The notes under the pieces are model-generated. The model had not been told where the DNA came from and did not search any database. It saw nothing but the letters and a program-made list of their open reading frames with translations. From Pseudoalteromonas rubra (GTDB lineage Bacteria > Pseudomonadota > Gammaproteobacteria > Enterobacterales > Alteromonadaceae): a stretch of 64,000 bases of DNA. The stretch covers positions 62,001-126,000 of the forward strand of contig NZ_JXYA01000002.1 in NCBI RefSeq assembly GCF_000967655.1, given 5' to 3'. The position numbers and the translations under genes are program-made. Position 1 is the stretch's first letter. Each line of letters begins with the position of its first letter. Positions 51,623-61,778 of this stretch are shown here, piece by piece.

Positions 51623-52534
51623 TTACACCAAATGTTCTGATTGACGTCGAATACTCTGCATGGCGAAGTAGATAGCGCCCATTTCGGGTGGTTGTTTTGG
51701 CAGTTCTACTTGTTTTGCCACTTGTGGGTCTAACCACTCGCTTAGCGGCTCCGACAAGCCGCCAATCATAGATAGTCTGGGCGGATTCTGCTGCAGTAAC
51801 TTGCGCGCGAGTCGGCTGATGTAGTCAGCGCCGGTTTTAACAATCTCCAGTGCAATTACATCACCGGCTTTTGCTGCATCCAGCACATAACGGGCCAGTT
51901 TGGCGTAGCTGCTTGAAGGCTGCCCCGCCATTTGTTCGGCAATGCCCATGGCCGTATTCGTATTAAAGTGCTTGAGCAAAACCGCTGACAACGCCGTATT
52001 TGGCCCAAGCTCATCTAAGTCTAACAATACCGCTTTAACCGCTTCCAGGCCCATCCAGGAGCCACTGCCAATGTCGCCCTGTGCAAAGCCATGACCACCA
52101 TAGTTGGCACTTTTACCTTCCACCAGCACAAACCCGCAGGAGCCAGTTCCGGTGATGATCACTGCGCCATCTTCGCCTTCGTGAGCACCAATACATGCCG
52201 TGTGCAAATCAGTGGTCAGAAACATCTGTTTAAACGGGTGATCCCAGCGCATGATTTTGTCATATAAGCTTGGCAGGTTAACGCCGGCAAGGCCTAAGCC
52301 TGCATTGAGCTCGTGAACTTGCTCAACCCTAAGCCCTGCGTCCTGCAACGCCAGCTGAGTTGAGACCATGATAGACTCTAAGGTTCTTTCAAACCCGTGC
52401 AGCGGGTTCGCAGGACCGCCAAGACCAGTGCCTAGTACGCCATGTATTGCAGAGTATATGGTGGCACGACATTTCGTCCCCCCACCATCTATACCTATAT
52501 ATAACTGGTCATGTTCAACCTGTTTAGCCATCAT
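51623..52534 (-). CDS. nagK: N-acetylglucosamine kinase (BadF/BcrA-type ATPase family)
   Basis: 303 residues from the ATG at 52534, where AGGGG lies 7 nt upstream; an ATG at 52597 would add 21 residues with no ribosome site. ATP-binding motifs are YIGIDGGGTKCRATIY and VIITGTGSCGFVL, with QGDIGSGSWMGLEAVKA next and MIGGLSEPL near the end. It phosphorylates cytosolic GlcNAc, which implies entry by a permease without PTS phosphorylation. It heads the nagK-nagA-nagX group, with a NagR-type operator 86 bp upstream. Confidence 0.92.
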   Translation of the reverse strand: MMAKQVEHDQLYIGIDGGGTKCRATIYSAIHGVLGTGLGGPANPLHGFERTLESIMVSTQLALQDAGLRVEQVHELNAGLGLAGVNLPSLYDKIMRWDHPFKQMFLTTDLHTACIGAHEGEDGAVIITGTGSCGFVLVEGKSANYGGHGFAQGDIGSGSWMGLEAVKAVLLDLDELGPNTALSAVLLKHFNTNTAMGIAEQMAGQPSSSYAKLARYVLDAAKAGDVIALEIVKTGADYISRLARKLLQQNPPRLSMIGGLSEPLSEWLDPQVAKQVELPKQPPEMGAIYFAMQSIRRQSEHLV

Positions 52535-52619
52535 GTAGCGACCCCTAAAAGTTGTGATTGGTGCCTCCTCATTCAAAGGCAACCGGTGTTCAGTCATGTT
52601 GATTTGATGTTACACAACA

Positions 52620-52637
52620 AATGACAGCGTTGTCATT
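52620..52637. promoter_or_regulatory. NagR-type operator upstream of nagK
   Basis: AATGACAGCGTTGTCATT is a near-perfect palindrome matching the nagB operator at 49162-49177. It lies 86 bp before the nagK start, so one regulator should govern both units. Confidence 0.85.
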
Positions 52638-52803
52638 AAGTTTTTTATTATTTTTTCTCAGTGTGAAAAATTTTAATATTGCACACTTTTGCTTAATTGT
52701 CAGAAAAATTTTTGCAAGGACCTGAATATTGTCCTTTTTTTATCGCTAGCCCTAAAATTATCCAAAACCAGAAATAAACACGAAATAAGCCTCTTTTAGC
52801 AAC
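52638..52803. other. A+T-rich region upstream of nagK
   Basis: Holds the nagK promoter area upstream of the operator. It contains many TTTT/AATTTT tracts (CTTTTTTTATC and similar). No gene is seen. Confidence 0.4.
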
Positions 52804-52831
52804 AAAAAACGGCGCTTTCGCACCGTTTTTT
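52804..52831. terminator. Terminator of the 2-oxoglutarate oxygenase gene
   Basis: Stem AAAAACGG/CCGTTTTT with CGCTTTCGCA inside (itself pairing GC/GC) and A/T runs on both ends. It lies about 87 bp after the oxygenase stop and is active on both strands by appearance. Confidence 0.75.
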
Positions 52832-52917
52832 ATGACGTCTTCATTGTCGCTAAGACCATTTCACAGCCAATTTATCCGGCTAATTGGTCATGCCCCAATG
52901 CAATAAACAAGCTGTAT

Positions 52918-53760
52918 TTATTTTACACCCAGCTCTTTGAGACGTTCTTGCAGGTAGCTGTCTGCAGTGTAACGCTCAGACAAAACCACATCCGGTCGTG
53001 GGTGCAGGAACAATGGCAACGAGATGCGAGACTTGTCACTGGCCTTACCGGTTGGGTTGATCACGCGGTGAATAGTTGATGGGAAATAACCGCCAGACGC
53101 TTCTTGCAGCATGTCACCAATGTTGATGATCAGGTTACCGAAATCACAAGGCACGTCTAACCAGCTACCATCTTGTCTTTGCACTTGCAGACCAGGCTCA
53201 TTCGCAGCTGGCAAAACAGTCAATAGGTTAATGTCGCCATGTGCTGCTGCACGAATAGCACCCGGCTCTTCGTCACCTGTCATTGGTGGGTAGTGTAAAA
53301 CGCGCAGTAGTGTCTGCTCAGAGTCTTTGATCATGTCTTTAAGATCAATTGAGAACTTGGCACGCACATCTTCTGGTGCTTCAGCCTGAACCCAGCTTAA
53401 CAATTGCGCTGCAAACTCATTGGCCAGACGGTAGTACTCACGAATTTCAGCATCCAGTTGTGCAGGCACACGCCCTTTTGGATAAACGTGGAAGTACTCT
53501 TTAATGTCTTTAATTGTGAAGCCTTTCGCAACTTCAGATACATCGGGCGGAAAGTAACCGTCTTGCGTTTCTTTGTTAAATAAAAACGCGTGCTTTTCTT
53601 CTGAGTTAAAGAATTCTTGCCAGTTTTTATAAATAGACTCAACCAGTTCCTGAGGAATTGGGTGGTTTTTTAGTACACCAAAGCCCGTTGAGCGCAGAGA
53701 TTCTACAAATAGTTTCGCCGCGTCAGGCGCTTGATAGTCAACTGTAGGTAGCTGTTGCAT
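52918..53760 (-). CDS. 2-oxoglutarate/Fe(II)-dependent oxygenase (isopenicillin N synthase-like)
   Basis: 280 residues with the double-stranded beta-helix. The iron ligands are H and D in RAAAHGDINLLTVLP and H in STIHRVINP, and the 2-oxoglutarate-binding R-x-S is in KSRISLPLFLHPRPD. The N-terminus (STGFGVLKNHPIPQELVESI) is the DIOX_N type. It hydroxylates or oxidises an unknown small molecule in the cytosol. It stands alone on its strand between nagK and the kinase pair, which gives no clue to the substrate. Confidence 0.87.
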   Translation of the reverse strand: MQQLPTVDYQAPDAAKLFVESLRSTGFGVLKNHPIPQELVESIYKNWQEFFNSEEKHAFLFNKETQDGYFPPDVSEVAKGFTIKDIKEYFHVYPKGRVPAQLDAEIREYYRLANEFAAQLLSWVQAEAPEDVRAKFSIDLKDMIKDSEQTLLRVLHYPPMTGDEEPGAIRAAAHGDINLLTVLPAANEPGLQVQRQDGSWLDVPCDFGNLIINIGDMLQEASGGYFPSTIHRVINPTGKASDKSRISLPLFLHPRPDVVLSERYTADSYLQERLKELGVK

Positions 53761-53939
53761 AATGGTTCCACCGATATATTTACGTGACTTAAATTCAAGA
53801 AATTAACTGCAACTCGAACATTGAAAATTAACTTTTTGAATTAAGATAAAATCTTGCTCGCGAGCTTAGAGAAATCCACCGCCACAGATAAGGACTTATG
53901 TCCGCCCACCTCATCAATTATCCTGTGGTTTGACTCAGA

Positions 53940-55052
53940 TCAAACAGGCTCGACCGGTAAAGTTATCTGCCAAAGGAGGCCATCCTCATTGTTTTGTACA
54001 CAGTAATTTCCCTCCAGTGCATTAACAATCAAATTGGCTGCCACCGATGCACTCAGCCCGACATGACCGGTGTTGCCCCTTTTCGTTGTAACAAAGGGCT
54101 TCAGCATGTCTTCTTCTGAGATCCCGTCAAGTCCGAGCCCGTTATCCTGATAGCGCACGGAGAGTTTCCCTTCTTCTATATCCAGGGTGATAGTCACCTG
54201 CAATGTTCCTTGCTGGCGGCCATGTGCTAGGGAATTTGCTATCAGCGTGTCCAGCACAGATGCTAACAGCCCACCATCAAACACAGCCACCAGATCTTTG
54301 GGCACGACGAGGTGCAACTCGACGGGTTTGTCCGACCAGGCACATTGCACTTTTTCAGCAAACTCTAGCAGGCTCACTCGGGTAGGCGACACAGGACATT
54401 CAACCCGGGCAATTTGCTTCACCATAGAGACAAATTTGGCCACTCTGTTTAAATTTCTCTGGCTAAGTGCCAAGCTGGTATCGCATTCTCTCAACTTGTC
54501 GGTAAACATGGCGGTGTCTGCCCTGCCCGCTTCAAGTGCTGCAACCAGCTTATTCACCGTATCACCACAATGACTGACAGCCGTGATGGCAGTGCCCAGC
54601 GGCGTGTTTATTTCGTGTGCAACACCAATGACCATTTCGTTCATCACCTGAGAGAGCTGCTGCTTTACCGCACTTTTTTGCGCATCCAGTAGTTTGATCT
54701 GAGTATCCACTCTGGCGAGGATCTCAGCTGGAATAAAGGGCTTGGTAATGTAGTCATTGCCGCCGGCATGCAGTGCTTCGACTATCCAGTCGGTGTCGCT
54801 GTGGGCACTGACAAAAATTACCGGTATATGGCTGGTATGCTTCTCTGCCTTTAGTAGCTTACACAGTTCAATACCAGATGTGCCGGGCATTTTAATGTCG
54901 GTGATCACAAGCTCAGGCGGTTTACGCTGGATTATGCTCAGCGCAATCTCGGCATTAATGGCGGCAAGCACCGTGTGACCTTGCTGGCGCAGGATCAATT
55001 GCAGCATGTGCAGGTTTTCAGCCACATCGTCAACCACCAAAATATCTGCCAT
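53940..55052 (-). CDS. Receiver-histidine kinase fusion protein
   Basis: 370 residues. The receiver domain (about 1-120) has DD at 8-9 and phosphoacceptor D52 in LVITDIKMPG, with K104 in YITKPF. The kinase part has H146 in GVAHEINTPLGTAI, which fits the HisKA-like variant AHEINTPL, and ATPase motifs SLAHG..., QDNGLGLDG and HVGLSASVAANLIV. There is no membrane helix, so it is cytoplasmic. It is divergent from the large hybrid kinase gene at 55161 (108 bp between starts), so they probably form one relay. Phosphotransfer in either direction is possible. Confidence 0.88.
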   Translation of the reverse strand: MADILVVDDVAENLHMLQLILRQQGHTVLAAINAEIALSIIQRKPPELVITDIKMPGTSGIELCKLLKAEKHTSHIPVIFVSAHSDTDWIVEALHAGGNDYITKPFIPAEILARVDTQIKLLDAQKSAVKQQLSQVMNEMVIGVAHEINTPLGTAITAVSHCGDTVNKLVAALEAGRADTAMFTDKLRECDTSLALSQRNLNRVAKFVSMVKQIARVECPVSPTRVSLLEFAEKVQCAWSDKPVELHLVVPKDLVAVFDGGLLASVLDTLIANSLAHGRQQGTLQVTITLDIEEGKLSVRYQDNGLGLDGISEEDMLKPFVTTKRGNTGHVGLSASVAANLIVNALEGNYCVQNNEDGLLWQITLPVEPV

Positions 55053-55160
55053 TCCTTTGTCCTCTTCGTCGCTTTATTTACTTTCACTAAGCATAGCTTG
55101 AGAAATGACCGCACGCGACTATGGTTACTATGTTAGTAAACTCAACAGTGTGGCGTGTAT

Positions 55161-58100
55161 ATGGGTCTAAAATTTAGAGTAAATGTAGTCTTTTCAGTAA
55201 TACTGTCGGGTTTATTTATTGCAGCCTTATTACTCTTTCTCAGTTTCACCAAGCTCGAGCCCATTAATAAACAGCTCGACAACCTTGAAACCCTGACCAC
55301 ACTCTCTGCCAGCCTTAGGGAACATGCTCAAGACCACACTATTCAACTTGCTTTATACCTTAACGACCCGCAGCCACAGCAACTCGAAAAGTTAGCCAGG
55401 TTCAGCCAGTCACCGTTGACGGTAACGGTAAAAGCACACACCTCAGAGCCTGCAGCAATGCGCCCTTTAATCGCCGCACTGCCCATTGAGCCCTCAGCAA
55501 CTCAGCTGGCTGTGATACACAGTGAACTGAAGCAGCTTTTTGTCCAGACCTACACCGAGCTGACTCAGTTTCAGTCGGGCATTCCTCTGACATCACACTT
55601 TAACCTGGCAGCTTATCACAGCGCGCTGCAACAAATTAGCGGTGAGCTGGCGCAACTGGATAGCATGTTCACTGAGCAAATCCGCCAACTTGTGGCAACT
55701 AAAGACACTCATTTTACAGACCTGAGTAAGCACATTATGTGGGCCCTGCTGCTCCTTGGCATCGCCACCTTAGTAGCTCTGTGGTGGTGCAATTTACGGC
55801 TTTTTGAACCGCTTAAGCGCCTGCAAAACGCGTTACATGAAGCCAACCAAACGGGCAACTCTCAGTTGCAACTGCCCGACCAGCTGGGCGCCGAGCTCAG
55901 CGGACTGGCTAATGTCGTTGGTCAAATATACGACAAACTCCACAACCGGGTCGAAATCGCCAAGTTGCGAGAAATGTTTAACCAGGGGATCCGACATAGC
56001 CGCGATCCGGACGAGCTGCGGCGCTTCGCTTTGGAGTTTTTCGCCACCTATTATGCCGCTCCCAGTGTGGCCATTTGCTGCACCGATAATGAGGCACTCA
56101 CGCCAATACAAACAATTGGTTGTCCGCCCTGTCTGGATAAGCTGAGTATTCAATACACACAATTGCGACGAACCCTGACGCGCCAGTGTTTGGCGTCTAA
56201 AGACGCAACCTTTGAGTTGAAAGCCGGTGCAGTCACCATTGCCATAAAAAGCGCTGCGCTGTATCCATTGATTGTTAATAACCAGCTCAAAGGCGCACTG
56301 TATATCGCCAGTGTCGATCGCTTCGACGGTGAACAACAAACCAGTATTCAGCAGCTATGTGAAGATCTCGCTATCCAGATCCAACTGTGTGAAAACGCCC
56401 AGCAGCAGCTCGCCGCAGAAACAGCGCTCTCACAGCACCTGGAGATGACACTACATATACTCAATGCCATTCCCAACCCCACTTATTACCGGGATACTCA
56501 GGGCACCTTCTTAGGTGTAAACCGAGCTTTTCTTGATTTTCTGGACTTGTTTGAAGCCGAAGTTACCGGCATGCGCATTCAGGATGTGTTCGATGTCTAC
56601 ACCACCAGCTATCTGGAGCAAAAATCTAACTTTACGATTGAACAGCAAGCACAACACCAGTTTGAACTGACCCTGAAAAACGGCCAGCAGGAGTCCCGTG
56701 AGTTGATTGTACATGAGGCACCATTTTTTGACGGTTTTAAGGAGGTTGGCGGTGTTGTCGGCACCTTTTTAGACATCACAGAGCGCAATGAGCTGGAACG
56801 AGACATGCTTGCAGCCAAAGAGCTTGCCGACAAAAATGCCAAAGTAAAAAGTGAGTTTCTTGCCAATATGAGCCACGAAATACGCTCACCGATGAACGCC
56901 ATCATTGGCATGGCTCATCTGGCACTGAATACGCAGTTGACTACCAAACAACGCAATTACGTTGAAAAAATAGACAACGCCGCCAAGCAGCTGCTCAAAC
57001 TACTTAACGACATTCTGGATTTTTCAAAAATTGAAGCCGGTAAAGTCGAAATAGAATCCACCCATTTTCGCCTGGATAAGATCCTGGATAATGTCGCCAC
57101 AATCGTCGGGCTCAAGGCAGAAGAAAAGCAACTGGAGCTTATCTTCGACGTTCACCCGGATGTGGCCAATGACTATATTGGCGACCCCCTGCGTATCAGC
57201 CAGGTGTTGATCAACCTCGCGGGCAATGCCGTTAAATTCACTGAGCAGGGCCATGTGACGATCAATATTTGCTACCAAAGTGAGGATGAGCAAAGTGCAA
57301 GGTTACTCTTTAGTGTGATTGATTCCGGGATAGGATTAAGCAGCGAGCAACAAACAAAACTGTTTCAGTCTTTCTCTCAGGCGGATACCTCTATTACTCG
57401 CAAATACGGCGGCACCGGGCTGGGGTTAACCATATCTCAGCATCTCGTGAAGCTTATGGGCGGTGAGATCTTTGTTGAGAGTGAGTTGGGTAAAGGGTCT
57501 ACATTCTATTTCTCGCTGCCCTTGCCCTTTGCCACAACCACCCGCCTTGTCAGCCAGCCGGCAGAGCATTTTAAAGACAAGCTCGCCCTGATTGTGGATG
57601 ACAATGCACTGGCCCGTGAAGTCATGGCCGCCATGCTGAAGAAGTTTGGTATTGCCTCTAAGCTGTTTTCTTCCGGCGATGCCTGCATAGAATACGTCAG
57701 CAATCAGCAACCCCACTTTGATATTGCCTTTGTTGACTGGCACATGCCACAAAAAGACGGCATAGACACCATCATGGAGCTGCATACCCACTCTCCTGCA
57801 AGCCAGTATGCATTGGTGACGGCATATGGACGCGAGTTGGGACTTAAAGACGAGCAAAAACACATCATCTCAAGTGTGTTATTAAAGCCCATCAACCCCT
57901 CAAGCGTATTCGATTGCCTGCAAGCCTGCCTGGCACCGCACCCACAGCAACTCAACAGTGCTGAAATGGCTCGCGATAGCAGGCTGTCTGGATTGACGAT
58001 ACTGGTGGCCGAAGACCAACCCGTCAATCAGGAAATCGCTGTTGAAATACTGTCTTTTCATGGGGCGGCGGTGGCGGTTGCAAACAATGGCCAGGAAGCG

Positions 58101-59021
58101 CTTGAAGCCGTGCAGTCCACCGCCTTTGATATTGTCTTAATGGATATGCAAATGCCGGTGATGGATGGAATAAAAGCAACGCGGGCTATTCGTAAACTCA
58201 CCGAGATAGCACAGCCGCCCATCCTGGCCATGACCGCCAATGCTATGCAAACCGACATCCAAACTTGTCTGAATGCCGGTATGGTTGGCCATATTGCTAA
58301 GCCTATTGATGTAGAAAACATGATTGAGACCATTTTGCTCCATACTCAGCAACATGAGGCCGAGAGTGAAAAGACGGCACCGCCAATACCCGAGCATCAA
58401 AGCTCAGCTGAGCCCGACGTTGAACATGAGGAATTTGCTTTTGAGGGCATTGATATTGATGCTGGTATTAATCGGGCAGCCGGCAACCGCGACGTATACT
58501 TTTCGCTGCTTGAAAAATTCGTAAAACAGCAAATAGAAGAGCTTATTAACCTGAAACAAGCCATTACCATAGGAAACACTGAGCTGGCCGAACACCTGTT
58601 ACATGCCCTGAAAGGTGCCAGTGCAAACCTGTCTATGACCTATCTGAGCAACCAATGTACTGCACTGGAATCTCAAATAAAAGAAGACCGTATTGACCTG
58701 GTGAAGATAGACGAATTACTGGACTACATCAGAGCGTGTCATGAGCAAATTAGCCGCTACCTGAATGCCCGTGCTTCACAGCCCCAACAAAAGGCAGATG
58801 CCATGCCCCAGTCGGAGCACTACGGGGAAAGCCTGATAACCCTTGCCAGGGCATTACAAGATTATGATGCCCGTGCAACTGAGCTGGTCGCCTCTCTAAA
58901 GGTGGACGCTCCCTTGCCTGAAGCAATATTGAATGAGCTTAACGACCTGGTTATCCAGTTCGAATTTGAAAAAGCACATACGCTGTTAGCGCCTTACATA
59001 CCTGAGCATGCAGAACCATAA
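55161..59021 (+). CDS. Large hybrid sensor histidine kinase (TM sensor, GAF, PAS, HisKA, HATPase, two REC, HPt)
   Basis: 1286 residues from the ATG at 55161. Two membrane helices (about 10-30 and 190-212) flank a periplasmic sensor; a short HAMP-like region, a GAF-like domain (about 265-415) and a PAS domain (about 430-545) follow. HisKA has H572 in NMSHEIRSPM, HATPase shows GTGLGLTISQHL, REC1 has D859 (FVDWHMP), REC2 has D995 (IVLMDMQMPV), and the HPt has H1148 in LLHALKGASANLS. Such proteins pass phosphate to a response regulator elsewhere. It shares a divergent promoter region with the receiver-kinase gene. Confidence 0.92.
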   Translation: MGLKFRVNVVFSVILSGLFIAALLLFLSFTKLEPINKQLDNLETLTTLSASLREHAQDHTIQLALYLNDPQPQQLEKLARFSQSPLTVTVKAHTSEPAAMRPLIAALPIEPSATQLAVIHSELKQLFVQTYTELTQFQSGIPLTSHFNLAAYHSALQQISGELAQLDSMFTEQIRQLVATKDTHFTDLSKHIMWALLLLGIATLVALWWCNLRLFEPLKRLQNALHEANQTGNSQLQLPDQLGAELSGLANVVGQIYDKLHNRVEIAKLREMFNQGIRHSRDPDELRRFALEFFATYYAAPSVAICCTDNEALTPIQTIGCPPCLDKLSIQYTQLRRTLTRQCLASKDATFELKAGAVTIAIKSAALYPLIVNNQLKGALYIASVDRFDGEQQTSIQQLCEDLAIQIQLCENAQQQLAAETALSQHLEMTLHILNAIPNPTYYRDTQGTFLGVNRAFLDFLDLFEAEVTGMRIQDVFDVYTTSYLEQKSNFTIEQQAQHQFELTLKNGQQESRELIVHEAPFFDGFKEVGGVVGTFLDITERNELERDMLAAKELADKNAKVKSEFLANMSHEIRSPMNAIIGMAHLALNTQLTTKQRNYVEKIDNAAKQLLKLLNDILDFSKIEAGKVEIESTHFRLDKILDNVATIVGLKAEEKQLELIFDVHPDVANDYIGDPLRISQVLINLAGNAVKFTEQGHVTINICYQSEDEQSARLLFSVIDSGIGLSSEQQTKLFQSFSQADTSITRKYGGTGLGLTISQHLVKLMGGEIFVESELGKGSTFYFSLPLPFATTTRLVSQPAEHFKDKLALIVDDNALAREVMAAMLKKFGIASKLFSSGDACIEYVSNQQPHFDIAFVDWHMPQKDGIDTIMELHTHSPASQYALVTAYGRELGLKDEQKHIISSVLLKPINPSSVFDCLQACLAPHPQQLNSAEMARDSRLSGLTILVAEDQPVNQEIAVEILSFHGAAVAVANNGQEALEAVQSTAFDIVLMDMQMPVMDGIKATRAIRKLTEIAQPPILAMTANAMQTDIQTCLNAGMVGHIAKPIDVENMIETILLHTQQHEAESEKTAPPIPEHQSSAEPDVEHEEFAFEGIDIDAGINRAAGNRDVYFSLLEKFVKQQIEELINLKQAITIGNTELAEHLLHALKGASANLSMTYLSNQCTALESQIKEDRIDLVKIDELLDYIRACHEQISRYLNARASQPQQKADAMPQSEHYGESLITLARALQDYDARATELVASLKVDAPLPEAILNELNDLVIQFEFEKAHTLLAPYIPEHAEP

Positions 59022-59087
59022 GCAGAGGTGATAGGAATTGTGCAGCCCTTTTGCAATCGGGGCTACACAGATATAGATGAGACCTAA

Positions 59088-59774
59088 TTACAGGCCGAGA
59101 TCAGCCATAAAGTCGTCGTCTGCGACATCTTCTGCTGATGATTCCGCTTTTTTAGCCGCCTCCGCTTTTTTGGTTCTCTGGCTGGCAATAATATCATCCG
59201 GATCAACGGCTTCAGTGATGTCGTAATCGTGCAACTTAATGAACTCGGTCTTGTCCATGGCCAGTTCCAGATAGAAAATATTCTGGCCCTGAGTGGTGAA
59301 GGTCACGCGGCGCGCCTGTGGCCTGTCCATTGTGGTATCCACCGAGATCTGAACCTGTTTGTTAATGGCCATCATTTTGGGCTGGTTCTGCGTGATAGAG
59401 GTATGAAGCTGCTCACGCACTTTGCTGGTGAAATCACCAACGATTTGGTTCATCAGCTCACCCATCACATTGGATACGTCATCCGACAAGTGGCTTTGTG
59501 CAATTTCGTTTTCCGGCATGCCCATAGAACGCATATAGTCCTGATAAACTTCCATTGCAGCCTGTGCGGTGAAGTTGGTGACAACCAGACCGGTAAAACC
59601 ACCGTCAAACAGAACAAAACAACCAATGTCTGGACGCATACAGGTACGGGTGATCTTCTGTACCATTGCCGAGTAGGCAATCTGATTGCCACTGGCCGAG
59701 GATAAAACCTCAGTCACCGAGTGACATAATGTGGATAGGATATCTTCTGTGCTGATCACTTTATTTTTCGCCAT
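59088..59774 (-). CDS. DUF3334 family protein (CheX-like fold likely)
   Basis: 228 residues. It matches the DUF3334 proteins of Vibrio, Shewanella and Pseudoalteromonas: VISTEDILSTLCHSVTEVLS, DIGCFVLFDGGFTGLVVTN and DDVSNVMGELMNQIVGDFTS. The last segment resembles the CheX/CheC E..N helix (xxMGELMNQIVG), so a phosphatase relation to chemotaxis or c-di-GMP signalling is possible. The C-terminal about 40 residues are charged and Lys/Ala-rich. Its stop is 66 bp from the convergent hybrid kinase stop. Confidence 0.87.
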   Translation of the reverse strand: MAKNKVISTEDILSTLCHSVTEVLSSASGNQIAYSAMVQKITRTCMRPDIGCFVLFDGGFTGLVVTNFTAQAAMEVYQDYMRSMGMPENEIAQSHLSDDVSNVMGELMNQIVGDFTSKVREQLHTSITQNQPKMMAINKQVQISVDTTMDRPQARRVTFTTQGQNIFYLELAMDKTEFIKLHDYDITEAVDPDDIIASQRTKKAEAAKKAESSAEDVADDDFMADLGL

Positions 59775-59899
59775 GTTGGTTCTCTAACTTACTTCTTATT
59801 GTTAATACTAGCCAAGCTACTCAATTTATCACTGACTATCTAGTATAAAATGCTAAAATAGCATGATTATTTTTTTGTAAGACAAATTGGACTAGCAGT

Positions 59900-60625
59900 G
59901 TGACGGGCAAAGACAGTATATATGCCACAGAGCAAGAAGTCAGAGACTTCACCTTCGACGCAAACGTTGTAGAAGTATTTCCGGACATGATCCAGCGCTC
60001 CGTGCCGGGTTATGCCACCATCGTCAGTACCATGGGTAAACTGGCCGGACAATACGCGCAGAGTAATTCAAACCTCTATGATCTGGGCTGTTCACTGGGG
60101 GCTGTCACCCTCAGTATGCGCCGCAATATCGACAAAGAAAATTGCCGCATTATTGCCGTAGACAACTCCCAGCCTATGGTCGAACGCTGCCAGATGCATC
60201 TGAAAGGCTTCAAATCAGACGTACCGGTAGACGTACAACTGGGCGACATTAACGAGTTAGAGATAAGCAACGCCAGCGTTGTTGCCATGAACTTTACTTT
60301 GCAGTTTATCCCCCAGGCACAAAGAGACGCTGTGCTTGAAAAAATTTATCAGGGGCTGAAACCCGGCGGCGTATTGCTGCTTTCGGAGAAGATCAAAGGT
60401 GAAAACGACATCAAAGATAATTTGTTGATTGACCTGCACCACGACTTCAAACGCCACAATGGCTATTCAGAGCTGGAGATCAGCCAAAAGCGCACTGCCA
60501 TTGAAAACGTAATGCGCACCGACAGCCTCAGCACCCACAAAAACCGCCTGGAACAGATAGGATTTGCCCATACTCAGGTGTGGTATCAGTGCTTTAACTT
60601 CTGCTCCCTGGTAGCGATTAAATAA
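59900..60625 (+). CDS. cmoA: Carboxy-S-adenosyl-L-methionine synthase
   Basis: 241 residues, starting at GTG 59900. SAM-methyltransferase fold: [20 protein letters not shown] then [11 protein letters not shown], motif [20 protein letters not shown], and [15 protein letters not shown]. These match CmoA closely. It makes carboxy-SAM from SAM and prephenate, which CmoB uses to build cmo5U34 in tRNA. cmoB follows after 10 bp. Confidence 0.95.
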   Translation: MTGKDSIYATEQEVRDFTFDANVVEVFPDMIQRSVPGYATIVSTMGKLAGQYAQSNSNLYDLGCSLGAVTLSMRRNIDKENCRIIAVDNSQPMVERCQMHLKGFKSDVPVDVQLGDINELEISNASVVAMNFTLQFIPQAQRDAVLEKIYQGLKPGGVLLLSEKIKGENDIKDNLLIDLHHDFKRHNGYSELEISQKRTAIENVMRTDSLSTHKNRLEQIGFAHTQVWYQCFNFCSLVAIK

Positions 60626-60635
60626 GAGAAAGACT

Positions 60636-61604
60636 ATGAATTCCTGGTTTACCGATTTTTATGCTGCTATTGCGAAAAGCCCTCTCAGCCATTGGCTGGA
60701 AACACTGCCGTCACAACTGTCTCACTGGCAAAAAGAAGCCCAGCACGGCGACTGGTCACAATGGGAAAAGGTACTCAAAAACCTCCCTGATTTGCCTGCC
60801 GATCAGATAGACATTGAGCACAAAGTGTCCTTTACCCGTCAGGAGCCACTCTCTGAGGGACATCAGAAGCAATTGACACATCTGTTCAAACGCATGATGC
60901 CCTGGCGCAAAGGCCCGTTTCATATTCATGGTATCGACATTGACACCGAATGGCGCAGCGACTGGAAATGGGATCGTTTGTTACCGCATATCAGCGATTT
61001 ACATGGCCGTAGCGTGCTCGACATCGGCTGTGGCTCTGGCTATCACTTGTGGCGCATGCGCGGTGCGGGGGCTGAGTTTGTCGTGGGGATCGATCCCTCA
61101 GACTTATTCCTGAGTCAATTTCAGGCCATCAAGCACTTTAATCCGGATCCGAATGTCCATCTGTTACCTCTGGGTGTGGAGCAACTCCCGGATTTGAAAG
61201 CCTTTGATACCGTTTTCTCTATGGGGGTGCTTTATCATCGTCGCTCCCCCATCGACTTCCTGGCTCAGCTAAAAGCTCAGTTGCGCCCAGGCGGTGAGTT
61301 AGTGCTCGAAACCCTGGTCATTGAAGGCGATGTAAACACGGTGCTTGTACCGACAGATCGCTATGCCAAAATGCGTAACGTCTGGTTTATTCCCAGCTGT
61401 GACGCGCTTGCGTTGTGGCTACAACGCGTGGGCTTTAAAGACATCAAAGTGGTGGATAAAGACATCACTTCTTTGGATGAACAAAGACGTACCGAGTGGA
61501 TGCAGACCGAATCTCTGGCCGACTTTTTGGATCCGAACGATCCCAGTAAGACGATTGAGGGTTACCCTGCTCCGCTTAGAGCAATTATTGTCGCAAAAGC
61601 CTAA
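60636..61604 (+). CDS. cmoB: tRNA U34 carboxymethyltransferase
   Basis: 322 residues. The N-terminal helical domain leads to the methyltransferase core: [40 protein letters not shown] and [16 protein letters not shown], then [20 protein letters not shown]. It transfers the carboxymethyl group of carboxy-SAM to 5-hydroxyuridine at position 34 of certain tRNAs. It forms an operon with cmoA (10 bp gap). Confidence 0.96.
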   Translation: MNSWFTDFYAAIAKSPLSHWLETLPSQLSHWQKEAQHGDWSQWEKVLKNLPDLPADQIDIEHKVSFTRQEPLSEGHQKQLTHLFKRMMPWRKGPFHIHGIDIDTEWRSDWKWDRLLPHISDLHGRSVLDIGCGSGYHLWRMRGAGAEFVVGIDPSDLFLSQFQAIKHFNPDPNVHLLPLGVEQLPDLKAFDTVFSMGVLYHRRSPIDFLAQLKAQLRPGGELVLETLVIEGDVNTVLVPTDRYAKMRNVWFIPSCDALALWLQRVGFKDIKVVDKDITSLDEQRRTEWMQTESLADFLDPNDPSKTIEGYPAPLRAIIVAKA

Positions 61605-61607
61605 TAA

Positions 61608-61772
61608 TACCAATTTCACTTAATACATGCTCAATTTGAAGGAGCAAATAGAACGCTAACTGTGTTAAAAATTTTTCATTTAGAGAAACTAAATAGCAAA
61701 ATTTTTGCCTCGTTATCGACCCTATTTTCTCGCCTCAAAATAGAGCTCTCAATTAAGCAAATTGGTATGCTC
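61608..61772. repeat. Intergenic element with terminal inverted repeats
   Basis: About 165 bp between cmoB and adk. The left end ATACCAATTTCACTTAAT and the right end (reverse complement) ATACCAATTTGCTTAATT are inverted repeats with 14 or more matching positions. Interior is A+T-rich with no open frame. Such elements with ATACCAATT ends are common dispersed repeats in Pseudoalteromonas and Shewanella genomes and look like MITEs or REP-like units. No target duplication could be confirmed. Confidence 0.7.
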
Positions 61773-61778
61773 AAACAC

